64,000 bases of DNA from a virus. Shown piece after piece: positions 7,414 through 14,280 of the stretch. The translations under genes and the position numbers were made by a program. The notes below the pieces were generated by a model. The model was not told the origin of the DNA and did not search any database. It saw nothing but the letters and a program-made list of their open reading frames with translations. The stretch's first letter is position 1. Every line of letters starts with the position of its first letter. Location of the stretch: positions 1 through 64,000 of IMG/VR virus record IMGVR_UViG_3300037852_000102; one strand, 5' to 3'.

Positions 7414-7592
7414 TCCGGCTGCTGTTCACGGTTTTCTTGGACGGCGACCACGGCGGCGGTTTTGACGATGGACCGCCGCGCATTTTCTACCCGCCCCGCA
7501 GGCTGTGGCGATACATCGCGTTCGCCATTTTCGTTGGACTGCTGCTGATCGCGACCCAGCTTCATGAGCCGTGGGGCGATTACTTCAATTGA
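7410..7592 (+). CDS. Small single-pass membrane protein
   Basis: 60 residues: a short polar N-terminus with HGGGFDDGP, then one hydrophobic helix (YIAFAIFVGLLLIATQL). The start overlaps the previous stop as ATGA. Last gene of the left plus-strand operon, facing the convergent late operon across a terminator. Confidence 0.6.
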   Translation: MIRLLFTVFLDGDHGGGFDDGPPRIFYPPRRLWRYIAFAIFVGLLLIATQLHEPWGDYFN

Positions 7593-7595
7593 AAA

Positions 7596-7621
7596 GGCCG
7601 CCCCGGAGCATCGGAGCGGCC
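7596..7621 (-). terminator. Terminator of the minus-strand late operon
   Basis: GGCCGC and GCGGCC form a 6-bp outer stem with further internal G/C pairing. Read on the minus strand it is followed by TTTTC, as expected of an intrinsic terminator. It lies 22 bases beyond the last minus-strand reading frame and also separates the two convergent operons. Confidence 0.7.
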
Positions 7622-7979
7622 ATTAACCACCAAGCCCTGAAAATCAGGATGCAGGCGGCGCGTCGGTCGTGAGCCCGCTGGCCGCAGGTGCGGCAGGCGC
7701 AGCAGCAGGTGCCGGAGCGGGGGCAGGCGCGGGTGCAGCAGGGACTGCCGGGATCGTGTTCGCGGTGATCGCGTCCGCCGTCGCTTGATTGTCCGTCGTC
7801 AGGGTGCCAGCCGCCGCGTCAACGTCCGCCTGCACCTGCGCAAGCTGGGCCGCCGTCGCGCCGCCGGACGCCTGCAGCGCGGCAAGCTGGGCCGACACGT
7901 CTTTGAGGGCAGAGGTGTTCGCCGCTAGCAGCGAACGGAGCGAAGCCGATTCGGTCTGTTCCGCCGCGACCGCGGCGAG

Positions 7980-7987
7980 TAACTTTG
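7980..7987. repeat. 8-bp target site duplication, left copy
   Basis: TAACTTTG immediately left of the element end GGGAATT; identical to the right copy at 10058-10065. Eight bases is the usual duplication length of IS1595-family elements. Confidence 0.95.
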
Positions 7988-8019
7988 GGGAATTATATAC
8001 TTGACTCCCTCGATTTTTT
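7988..8019. repeat. Left terminal inverted repeat of the IS
   Basis: Begins GGGAATTATATAC and ends CGATTTTTT. It pairs with the right end at 10026-10057, with mismatches at four positions by eye. Confidence 0.9.
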
Positions 8020-8054
8020 AAGGCAAAATCTGCCCATAAATCAGGGGTTAGGCC

Positions 8055-8963
8055 ATGTCCAAGAGCACGATTTCCACCTTCCAGCTTTTTGAAATGTTCC
8101 CGGATCAGGAATCGGCCCGGGCATACCTTGAAGGTCGCCTTTGGCCAAATGGCCCGCGTTGTCCAGTGTGCGGACTTGGCGAACGGATTACAGTTCGCAA
8201 GGAGGGCTACTATCGTTGCAACCAATGCAAGGAAGATTTCACGGTGCGCACTGGCACGATTTTCGAGCGCAGCCACGTTCCGCTGCACAAGTGGGTTTAC
8301 GCGATGTACCTGCTCGTGACGGCCCGCAAAGGCATCTCCAGCATGCAACTGGCGAAAGAGATCGGCATTACGCAAAAGTCGGCTTGGTTCGTCCTGCATC
8401 GGCTTCGCGAAGCCTGCGGCGACAAACTCGAAAAGCTGCAAGGCATCATCGAGATTGACGAAACCTATGTCGGCGGGATCGAAGCTAACAAGCATGACCA
8501 CAAGAAACTCAAGGGCGGGCGTGGTGCGGTAGGCAAAACCGCCGTCCTTGGAATGCGGGAACGTGGCGGGCGCACCGTCGCCATGTCGATTGAGGCGACC
8601 GATGCGGAAACAATTCAGGCTGCGATAGTGAATCACGTCGAAGCCGGTTCGACCATCCACACTGACGAAGCCGGTGCCTACAAGGGCATGCCCTTCGATC
8701 ATGAGACCATCAATCATTCTGAAAAAGAATATGTACGCGACGGCGTAACGACCAACTCGATTGAGAGCGTATTCGCGGTTCTCAAGCGCGGCCTGATCGG
8801 TGTCTACCACCACGCCAGCGCAAAACATCTTGATCGCTATGTCGATGAATTTGCATTCCGCTTGAATGAAGGCAACGTAAAAAATCACACCATGACGCGG
8901 CTCGATAGCTTCGTGACTGGAACGAAGGGCAAGCGCCTTACTTATAAGGGGCTGATCCAATGA
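8055..8963 (+). CDS. IS1595-family transposase
   Basis: 302 residues. N-terminal zinc ribbon CPVCG (37-40) ... CNQCKEDF (55-62), a helical region with a helix-turn-helix-like segment (SSMQLAKEIGITQKSAWFVL), then a DDE-type catalytic domain: IDETYVGG (D135), HTDEAGAY (D204) and NSIESVFAVLK (acidic or Asn residue around 234-237). This order of zinc ribbon and ISXO2-like DDE/DDN domain is that of IS1595 transposases. Full length with no frameshift, so probably active. ATG 8055 follows CAGGGG at good spacing. Confidence 0.95.
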   Translation: MSKSTISTFQLFEMFPDQESARAYLEGRLWPNGPRCPVCGLGERITVRKEGYYRCNQCKEDFTVRTGTIFERSHVPLHKWVYAMYLLVTARKGISSMQLAKEIGITQKSAWFVLHRLREACGDKLEKLQGIIEIDETYVGGIEANKHDHKKLKGGRGAVGKTAVLGMRERGGRTVAMSIEATDAETIQAAIVNHVEAGSTIHTDEAGAYKGMPFDHETINHSEKEYVRDGVTTNSIESVFAVLKRGLIGVYHHASAKHLDRYVDEFAFRLNEGNVKNHTMTRLDSFVTGTKGKRLTYKGLIQ

Positions 8964-9124
8964 CGCAGCAGAAACCGCCGAAAGAACTAGATGCGATTGC
9001 CGATATCGTTCTCGCCTATCGGCCAAAGCCAAAGACGAAAGCGGGAAAGCAGCGGAAACGCTTGGCGCGGAAGCTGTCACGTATTGCTCCAGTAGATCGC
9101 GCCAAGAAGGAACGCGAGTATTAG
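8960..9124 (+). CDS. Short basic ORF coupled to the transposase
   Basis: 54 residues, starting at an ATG that overlaps the transposase stop as ATGA. The second half is very basic (KPKTKAGKQRKRLARKLSR). The position directly behind the transposase and the coupling suggest an IS accessory protein, perhaps DNA-binding. Confidence 0.55.
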   Translation: MTQQKPPKELDAIADIVLAYRPKPKTKAGKQRKRLARKLSRIAPVDRAKKEREY

Positions 9125-9143
9125 CGACCAGACTACAAAAGCA

Positions 9144-9974
9144 ATGCAACAGGTGCGAAAGCCGTTTTTGCCCGCATGGTATCTGCCGAACGGGACAAAG
9201 TACGCCCATGAAAATGAATTAGAGGGCGCATCCGGTTCGTGCGAACGCTGGAGTATTTGGTGCGGTTTTCTGGTCATCGTCGGTATCATCGCAGAATTTG
9301 CCATTGCCATGATTGAGCCGCCGTATGGCCTGTTTTTGAAGCTTTCAGCCGTTCCCGACGCGGGAGTCGCCATAGGCATCGTCGGCGAAGTGCTGTTCGG
9401 CATATTGAACAACAGACTCCAAACCGAATTGCGAGCTAGATCAAACGCGAAACTTTCCGAAGCTATCGAGCGCGCCGCAAAAACTGACTTGGCGCGCGTC
9501 GAGTTAGAAAAACAATTGTCAGCACGGACATTAACCCAAGAGTCATTTGATATTTTGCAAAAACTCAAGGGAAAAATCCCCGCTGTCATAGTGGCCTCCG
9601 ATGCAGATTCGGAACCGGCATGGTTTGCTAATATAATCGCGATTGCTCTCCAAAAAGCTGGAATCGATGTTGGTATAGTTACGCGCGGAGCGCATGCGCA
9701 TAGCACTGCGAATTTTGTTTGTGATAGGCGAGCATTTTCTAACCCAGATGGCGAGCCAACGAATGGCGAACCGCTAGTCAGCATCTTCAAGGAAGCAGGT
9801 ATCCCGCTGGACGGAATCTCAGCCGTCCGCCCCATGGATTTGCCAGAGGACAATCCAGATGTCCCAATGATCGTAATCGGCGGTCGGTTTATCATCCCGC
9901 CTAATCCGCCGTACCTCGGGCCAAATAATTCTGCACCCCCGGCAACGATGCTTGAGAGAATTAGAAACCCGTAA
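9144..9974 (+). CDS. IS passenger: two-helix membrane protein with cytoplasmic domain
   Basis: 276 residues. An N-terminal polar segment (LPNGTKYAHENELEG) precedes two hydrophobic helices (about 40-58 and 69-92), a charged coiled segment (RARSNAKLSEAIERAAKTD) and a C-terminal alpha/beta domain (IPAVIVASDADSEPAWFANIIAIALQKAGIDVGIV). Similar membrane proteins occur on mobile elements of Bradyrhizobium relatives, to my knowledge without a known function. It lies inside the inverted repeats and so moves with the element. More A/T-rich than the phage genes around it. Start codon uncertain because the Shine-Dalgarno is weak. Confidence 0.7.
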   Translation: MQQVRKPFLPAWYLPNGTKYAHENELEGASGSCERWSIWCGFLVIVGIIAEFAIAMIEPPYGLFLKLSAVPDAGVAIGIVGEVLFGILNNRLQTELRARSNAKLSEAIERAAKTDLARVELEKQLSARTLTQESFDILQKLKGKIPAVIVASDADSEPAWFANIIAIALQKAGIDVGIVTRGAHAHSTANFVCDRRAFSNPDGEPTNGEPLVSIFKEAGIPLDGISAVRPMDLPEDNPDVPMIVIGGRFIIPPNPPYLGPNNSAPPATMLERIRNP

Positions 9975-10025
9975 AGAAGCGCGCCACCCTGTCGGAGGCC
10001 GATTCTGGATAGCCGAAATTTTGAG

Positions 10026-10057
10026 AAAAAATTAAGGGAGTTAAATATATAATTCCC
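10026..10057. repeat. Right terminal inverted repeat of the IS
   Basis: Ends TATATAATTCCC, the inverted partner of the left terminus; it abuts the right target duplication. Confidence 0.9.
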
Positions 10058-10065
10058 TAACTTTG
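10058..10065. repeat. 8-bp target site duplication, right copy
   Basis: TAACTTTG, identical to 7980-7987. On the minus strand it encodes part of the Ser-Lys-Leu at the break in the interrupted gene. Confidence 0.95.
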
Positions 10066-10178
10066 AGGTGTCGATGGCCATGGCGCTGAGCTTCCCTATG
10101 ATGATGGAAAATCGCGGATCGTCCGCATATTTATGGTTGATGGTGAATTGCATCGTGCAAGGTCTAGCGCAAAACCAG

Positions 10179-10322
10179 TCAGCCGTAAATCCGTCCTATC
10201 ACGATTGCCACCGCGATCATAAACAGCGTCGCGAGGATCAGGATGTCTTGGGCGCGGGTCGTGTACTGCTTGGGACGAGCGGCCAAGGATTTCGCGCGCT
10301 CGCTGTGTGGGGGTTTGTTCAT
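10179..10322 (-). CDS. Small single-pass membrane protein
   Basis: 47 residues: a basic N-terminus (MNKPPHSERAKSLAARPKQYTTR) and one C-terminal helix (ILILATLFMIAVAIVIG). GGAGAC lies 9 bases before the ATG. A longer frame of 83 codons covers the same bases but lacks such signals. It lies just upstream of the IS-interrupted gene, among other small membrane proteins at the end of the late operon; a lysis-related role is possible but unproven. Confidence 0.6.
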   Translation of the reverse strand: MNKPPHSERAKSLAARPKQYTTRAQDILILATLFMIAVAIVIGRIYG

Positions 10323-10476
10323 CTGTTTTTGTCTCCAAAACATTCAACAGCCTCGGCAGATACTACGTGGGCCGCGCGGCATCGGTGGCAGTCGGTCGAT
10401 CTGAGATTCGCGGCCCCGGTCAGGCGTCGGACACTGGCCGGAATCGTTTTGATCTTCTATCGGGCACCGCTCCCGA

Positions 10477-10920
10477 TCATCGGCTGAGTCGCGCTGGAAA
10501 GTGGCCAGCGGTGAATACCCCCAGCCCTCCCCCGAACAAGGCTTGCTCTGCCGCCAGCAACATCGCGATCAGCACAACCGCGGCCAGAATGTATTTTAAC
10601 GCTGGGGCCAGTGCTGGGAGCGCGATCCAGTCGATGACGAGATTGAGGATAAAGAACACGGCGTAAATCACGATGATCGCCACGGCAAATTCGATCACGT
10701 TGCCCGGGGTAATAACCGGCCCAGCACCGCCGCCGAACAGCACCGCCTTAATCATCAGCAAAGCGAGGATCGTCCCGGCGATGCCGAGCGCGATGCGCGC
10801 GATCTGTTTCATTCTGGCGTCGGGCACGATGCCGTCCAGCGCGACATAGATCATATAAAAAATGCCGATTAGTCCGACGACTGAAATTAAGAAATCGACG
10901 AGTCCGCTGCCGGTTGACAT
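10477..10920 (-). CDS. Multi-pass membrane protein (holin-like size)
   Basis: 147 residues with four hydrophobic stretches: 8-29, 45-62, 75-95 and 104-127. GGAGGGATT precedes the ATG. No family assigned. Size, topology and position downstream of endolysin and spike genes would fit a holin or other envelope protein. Followed by ~150 bp with no gene up to the next small ORF. Confidence 0.6.
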   Translation of the reverse strand: MSTGSGLVDFLISVVGLIGIFYMIYVALDGIVPDARMKQIARIALGIAGTILALLMIKAVLFGGGAGPVITPGNVIEFAVAIIVIYAVFFILNLVIDWIALPALAPALKYILAAVVLIAMLLAAEQALFGGGLGVFTAGHFPARLSR

Positions 10921-10964
10921 AGAGAATCCCTCCGGGGGTGAGATGGTCCAATTCGGTCAGGCGG

Positions 10965-11153
10965 TTAAAGTTCCACCTTGCGGATCGCGACCTCGTAAAT
11001 CACGCCAGTCTCAAATTCGATCCGGTCCTTGAGCAATTCCAGCGTCACATGCTCGCGACCGTTTCGCTGCACTACGGGTTTCAACAGCGCGATGGCCGAA
11101 CTGTCAAAAGACACCGCCGCCGTGCAAATGAATTTGTCGGCAACCATATCCAC
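10965..11153 (-). CDS. Small hypothetical protein
   Basis: 62 residues, predicted beta-rich with a central basic helix. Starts at GTG 11153 or ATG 11147, only 4 or 10 bases after the preceding gene. No hydrophobic segment and no recognised family. Confidence 0.5.
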   Translation of the reverse strand: MDMVADKFICTAAVSFDSSAIALLKPVVQRNGREHVTLELLKDRIEFETGVIYEVAIRKVEL

Positions 11154-11157
11154 GCGC

Positions 11158-11625
11158 TTATTTTGCTGTTACCGGGACCATGATGCGCTGGCGCAGGCTT
11201 TCCAACTCAGCCCGAAGGGTTCTCACTTCCTCAATGATCGTGGGGGCAGATCGTCTGTCCTGTTCCTCGTTGCGCCGCTCAAGCCGGTCCATCCGGGAAT
11301 CTAGAGCGGCCACGGTCGCAACAGCGTTAGTGCGGTGCAGTTGCTCTCCTTCGATGTGGTCGATGCGCGCGATGTTCTTTGTAATATCGCTTCTGATCCA
11401 AGCAAACTTGGTGGCCACAGTTTTCTTGTATTCGTCGTTGGTCTGAATCGAGGTGTAGAGTTTTGCAAGCTGATCGCTGTCTTTCTCACGCCCAATTTCC
11501 AGCTTTTCAATTCGTGCGCTCTGAGGCCCAATGACCGCCGCACCAAGGGCGCTCACTGTAATAACGACGGCACCAACAGCGCCGATCATCGTTCTGATCC
11601 AGTCCCCATTATTGGATGCTGGCAT
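11158..11625 (-). CDS. Membrane-anchored coiled-coil protein
   Basis: 155 residues. One N-terminal transmembrane helix (about 10-33, MIGAVGAVVITVSALGAAVIG) is followed by long charged coiled coils to the C-terminus (IEKLEIGREKDSDQLAKLY..., LDSRMDRLERRNEEQDRR). GGGAGA precedes ATG 11625; an upstream in-frame ATG at 11664 lacks a site. The architecture of one anchor plus a periplasmic coiled coil is what an inner-membrane spanin looks like, so a lysis role is a reasonable hypothesis. Confidence 0.6.
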   Translation of the reverse strand: MPASNNGDWIRTMIGAVGAVVITVSALGAAVIGPQSARIEKLEIGREKDSDQLAKLYTSIQTNDEYKKTVATKFAWIRSDITKNIARIDHIEGEQLHRTNAVATVAALDSRMDRLERRNEEQDRRSAPTIIEEVRTLRAELESLRQRIMVPVTAK

Positions 11626-11673
11626 ACGGTCGTCTCCCGCGCCCCGGCAGGAAGCGGCATTCATACCCGCAAA

Positions 11674-11850
11674 TCACTTGATCGGCAACGCCGCGAGTCG
11701 CTGCCTAAGCAATACCCGAACCCGCAGCCGACCAAGAATTTCACAGGCCGATGGCAGTTCGGTCTTGCGGGCCTCCGCGCGCGCCACCTTCATGCGCTTC
11801 CGAACCCGCCATCCCTTCATGGACGCGGCGCGACGACTCTTGATACTCAT
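11674..11850 (-). CDS. Short highly basic protein
   Basis: 58 residues, about a third Lys/Arg (SIKSRRAASMKGWRVRKRMK...). ATG 11850 has GGGAAG upstream; an earlier ATG at 11889 would overlap the previous gene. No family recognised. Confidence 0.45.
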   Translation of the reverse strand: MSIKSRRAASMKGWRVRKRMKVARAEARKTELPSACEILGRLRVRVLLRQRLAALPIK

Positions 11851-11885
11851 GGGCTTCCCGGCCTCGTTGTGCGCCGTGAAACAAT

Positions 11886-12275
11886 TCACTCGCGTTCGAA
11901 ACTCACATACGCCAGACCGTCGACGAGTCGCAAGCCCAGCGCCACAAACGCGCTCGGAGGTAGATCAATCGCCCGCTTCAATTTCGGATCAGGCCCGATG
12001 TCACCGATTCGGCATCGGATGCACAAGCCTGTTGCGACCGCACACACCCTCAGAACGGTGCCAAGCGGTTCGCTAGGCGACGCACAAACGAATCTCTCGG
12101 GATCAGGATCGTATGGCCGCAGCCGCTCGCCGGTCGATGCTATCGTGTCGTCGAAATGGCTGGCGATGCCGGGAGACGGTTCGCGAATCATAATCCTGCG
12201 CCATGCGTCATCGAACGTCCCGGCGTTCGCCGAACCCGCCCAGATCGCCAACGCAACCGCGAGTGACTTCCTCAC
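11886..12275 (-). CDS. Secreted RlpA-like double-psi beta-barrel protein
   Basis: 129 residues. Signal peptide (MRKSLAVALAIWAGSANA) with likely cleavage near 18-19. The mature part follows the RlpA/expansin barrel pattern: GIASHFDDT, TGERLRP, CAS-PLGTVLRV, CRIGDIGPDPKL, RAIDLPPSAFVALGLR. The conserved D-x-G-P and final R-x-I-D-L-(S/P)xxAF-xxLG are visible. RlpA proteins bind or cleave septal peptidoglycan, so this phage copy may help breach the cell wall during lysis. Overlaps its upstream neighbour as ATGA. Confidence 0.75.
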   Translation of the reverse strand: MRKSLAVALAIWAGSANAGTFDDAWRRIMIREPSPGIASHFDDTIASTGERLRPYDPDPERFVCASPSEPLGTVLRVCAVATGLCIRCRIGDIGPDPKLKRAIDLPPSAFVALGLRLVDGLAYVSFERE

Positions 12276-12628
12276 AGCCCAGATTTGTGCGAGCTAGGGT
12301 GAGCCATCGTAGTCCGCATTTCCTGATTGTTGATGACTTGGTTTAGCAGCGTGTGCGTGTGCCGCTGGCCCTGATTAAATTCGGTCACGTTCTTTGCGAT
12401 GTCGGCCAGAATGGCGTTCGTCTTGCGGCGTTCCTCGTTGGCGTCGTGCGCCTGCAAATAGGTGGGCATGTCCATCGCCGATACATTATTCGACATGCCC
12501 TTGCTGTCCCGCTCCCCGCGCCGCCACGCCGCTACCCCAAGAAACGTAATGACGATGACGAAAAAGCCCTCGGCAATAGGCCATTTAGCCAAAATGCTTG
12601 GGTCAGTTGCCGCTGTGGGGTCTAACAT
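12272..12628 (-). CDS. Single-pass membrane protein with helical tail
   Basis: 118 residues. One hydrophobic helix (EGFFVIVITFLGVAAW) near residue 28, then a polar helical tail (ANEERRKTNAILADIAKNV...HTLLNQVINNQEM). ATG 12628 lies within the 3' end of the upstream gene (26-base overlap). Overall form resembles phage tail-adjacent or spanin-like small membrane proteins. No family recognised. Confidence 0.55.
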   Translation of the reverse strand: MLDPTAATDPSILAKWPIAEGFFVIVITFLGVAAWRRGERDSKGMSNNVSAMDMPTYLQAHDANEERRKTNAILADIAKNVTEFNQGQRHTHTLLNQVINNQEMRTTMAHPSSHKSGL

Positions 12629-13031
12629 CCAAGGCCGCCCGATATGAAATGTAGACCTCTGCCCCGGTGAAAGAACTCCAGAAGAAAACCATAGGCGACG
12701 GGAACCCCTGATTGATCGAAACGCGGGCCATTGAGAGAACGAACGTAAGCCACAAGATCGACCGCACGATGGCGCTGAATGACCGCAGCCGCGGTCCAAT
12801 CCGAAGGGAACTGCCATTGGCGATCAACGCGACGATGCCTGTGATTCCTATCGCCACGAACGCCAGTGCGGTCGCAATCTCTCCGATGTTCAAAACCAGC
12901 ACCCGCAAAATGCTCCCTTGTGCGATCATCGGCCATATCAGAATCGAAACCCCGAGCATGATCATCGGCACAGAAAATGCCCACTCAAACAGCCTCGCGT
13001 CAAGGTAGTACGTTATGGGTTTCGAAACCAC
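12603..13031 (-). CDS. Multi-pass membrane protein
   Basis: 142 residues with three or four hydrophobic helices (about 16-38, 49-72, 85-101 and 111-130). It begins at GTG 13031, six bases beyond the previous stop; the ribosome-binding site is weak and an internal ATG is possible. Part of the cluster of small membrane proteins in the lysis region. Unknown family. Confidence 0.5.
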   Translation of the reverse strand: MVSKPITYYLDARLFEWAFSVPMIMLGVSILIWPMIAQGSILRVLVLNIGEIATALAFVAIGITGIVALIANGSSLRIGPRLRSFSAIVRSILWLTFVLSMARVSINQGFPSPMVFFWSSFTGAEVYISYRAALDVRPHSGN

Positions 13032-13037
13032 AGTATT

Positions 13038-13403
13038 TTACCCGATATTCGGATTCGGCGTGGCGCGGTCGATGTAATTTTGCTCTTGCTCCGGCGTCAT
13101 CTTGGGAGCGCCGACGATTTGACGAGTGATATTTTCGGCATGGGCGCGGGCTACCGCAGGGGTGACCGTTCCAATCGGAGCCGCAGCGACGAAATCCTTG
13201 ACGGCCTTGGCCAGATCGGGCGCGGCTTTCTCAGCCGCAGCGAGCGCGCCCGGGCCTTCCGTCGCCGCCTCCTGAATGACGGGGCCGACCGCCACAAGCT
13301 GATCCTCGTGCGTTTCCAGAAATCCGATCAGGCCAGCATATTCGGGGTGCAGCCAACCGAGAACGTGCAGCATTCCGTCGGTGGCTTGTTTGTTGATAGC
13401 CAT
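13038..13403 (-). CDS. Hypothetical helical phage protein
   Basis: 121 residues, mostly alpha-helical and Ala-rich (TEGPGALAAAEKAAPDLAKAVKDF), with no membrane segment. GGAGGATGCC precedes ATG 13403, which is preferred over an ATG four codons earlier. Lies behind a hairpin that may partly insulate it from the outer-membrane-like gene upstream. Confidence 0.6.
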   Translation of the reverse strand: MAINKQATDGMLHVLGWLHPEYAGLIGFLETHEDQLVAVGPVIQEAATEGPGALAAAEKAAPDLAKAVKDFVAAAPIGTVTPAVARAHAENITRQIVGAPKMTPEQEQNYIDRATPNPNIG

Positions 13404-13421
13404 GGCATCCTCCAAATTGTT

Positions 13422-13444
13422 GGGGCGGTACGACGCGCCGCCCC
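13422..13444 (-). terminator. Intercistronic hairpin
   Basis: GGGGCGG and CCGCCCC pair around a 9-base loop. On the minus strand it lies about 16 bases after the stop of the outer-membrane-like gene and is followed by AACAATTT, so it may attenuate rather than fully terminate. Confidence 0.45.
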
Positions 13445-13459
13445 TCGCGAAACGCTATA

Positions 13460-14164
13460 TCACCATTCGATGATGGAGCCGACTCGGAACTCGGAGCCGC
13501 GTTTGATGCACCCGACGACTACACCAATGCACGTCTGCGTGCTCGGCAACGTGTATTCGGCGAAAGCGTCGAACACGAGGCCGTTGGAAAGCCGCGTCTT
13601 GGTCCCGATCTGGAATCCGCCCGAGAGCAAATATTGCTTGTTGCTCGCCAGTCCGATTGCCACGCCCGTGTCATCCTGATGGAAGGCCAACGCGAGATAG
13701 GGATTAGTCGTCACCACGTTGACGCCGGTCGGAAGCGGGATCAGCGACGGCACCGCGTTCTGCAGCGAACTGAGCCCCGGAACCAGAGCAATAAGCTGAT
13801 TGATCGGAGCGCCAAAGCCGAACCGCTCCATGAAACTCGCTGGCCCCGTGGCATTGAATCCGTTCCCCGAGCCGTTGAGGTTGGCGAAATCGCCGCTACC
13901 ATCGGCGAACCAATAGGCGGCACCAACCGGGCAAGTATAGCCGATAGTCAGGCCGACCGCGCCCTGCACGATTTGCGTGCCAATCGCGGCGTTTGACACC
14001 GAGCCGGTCGAACCCATCGTGTTGACGCCGTAGTACATGCCGCACTTGAGGCTCGGATAGGCGAAGGAGATGGGCGGAGCTTTGACCGGCAGATCGGCAG
14101 CGAGTGCAGCAGACCCGGCGAGCAAAGCCGACGCGAAAGCAAAACTGCGAAGCAAGTTTTTCAT
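13460..14164 (-). CDS. Secreted outer-membrane-like protein
   Basis: 234 residues. A clear signal peptide (MKNLLRSFAFASALLAGSAALA) is followed by ADLPVKAPP, the N-terminus typical of Bradyrhizobium and Rhodopseudomonas porin-like proteins. The mature part is Gly/Asn-rich with alternating hydrophobic strands (YLLSGGFQIGTKTRL, GLVFDAFAEYTL) and a final strand ending in Trp (FRVGSIIEW), as in beta-barrels. Four cysteines are present. Perhaps a host-derived gene that changes the infected cell surface. The barrel assignment is inferred; no tool was run. Confidence 0.65.
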   Translation of the reverse strand: MKNLLRSFAFASALLAGSAALAADLPVKAPPISFAYPSLKCGMYYGVNTMGSTGSVSNAAIGTQIVQGAVGLTIGYTCPVGAAYWFADGSGDFANLNGSGNGFNATGPASFMERFGFGAPINQLIALVPGLSSLQNAVPSLIPLPTGVNVVTTNPYLALAFHQDDTGVAIGLASNKQYLLSGGFQIGTKTRLSNGLVFDAFAEYTLPSTQTCIGVVVGCIKRGSEFRVGSIIEW

Positions 14165-14280
14165 GACATTACCCCTGATTGAATGTTGACAGTGCGGGCA
14201 CGCTAGGGCGGCAACTGATTCGCCTCTACCGCGCGCAAGCCGTCAAACTCATTTCCTCAGCGAGTGCGACCTTTTTGCAA

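Larger units (their letters stand above)
7988..10057 (+). mobile_element. IS1595-family insertion element with passenger genes (2,070 bp)
   Basis: Bounded by ~32-bp imperfect inverted repeats that start GGGAATTATATA and contain ACTCCCT and ATTTTTT, about 28 of 32 positions matching. Perfect 8-bp direct repeats flank it. It contains a 302-residue transposase, a coupled 54-residue ORF and a 276-residue membrane protein, all in one direction. Being nearly twice the length needed for the transposase alone, it belongs to the subset of IS1595 elements that carry passengers. It sits in the terminal gene of the late operon, in reverse orientation to it. Confidence 0.93.
7644..10081 (-). pseudogene. 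Small helical Pro/Ala-tailed phage gene interrupted by IS1595-type element
   Basis: The 5' piece (10081-10058) encodes MAIDTSK-L with AGGGAAG upstream; the 3' piece (7979-7644) continues LLAAVAAEQTESASLRSLL. Removing the element and one copy of the 8-bp target duplication joins them in frame into about 119 residues: an N-terminal helix, a Gln/Ala-rich coiled region and a (Pro-Ala)n tail ending DAPPAS. Insertion is after about codon 7, so the protein is almost certainly lost unless translation restarts within the element. Long minus-strand frames across the element are chimeras of this gene and antisense IS sequence. It resembles small phage helical proteins found near lysis genes; function unknown. 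Confidence 0.85.

Noticed and set aside
7644-9209. Minus-strand frame of 521 codons
   Set aside because: Chimera of the interrupted gene's 3' end and antisense transposase sequence.
9077-10153. Minus-strand frame of 358 codons
   Set aside because: Starts in the interrupted gene and continues antisense through the IS passenger; not a real protein.
10459-10477. Hairpin ATCGGG/CCCGAT just after the membrane protein gene as a terminator
   Set aside because: Six-bp stem with no T-run on the minus strand; too weak to call.
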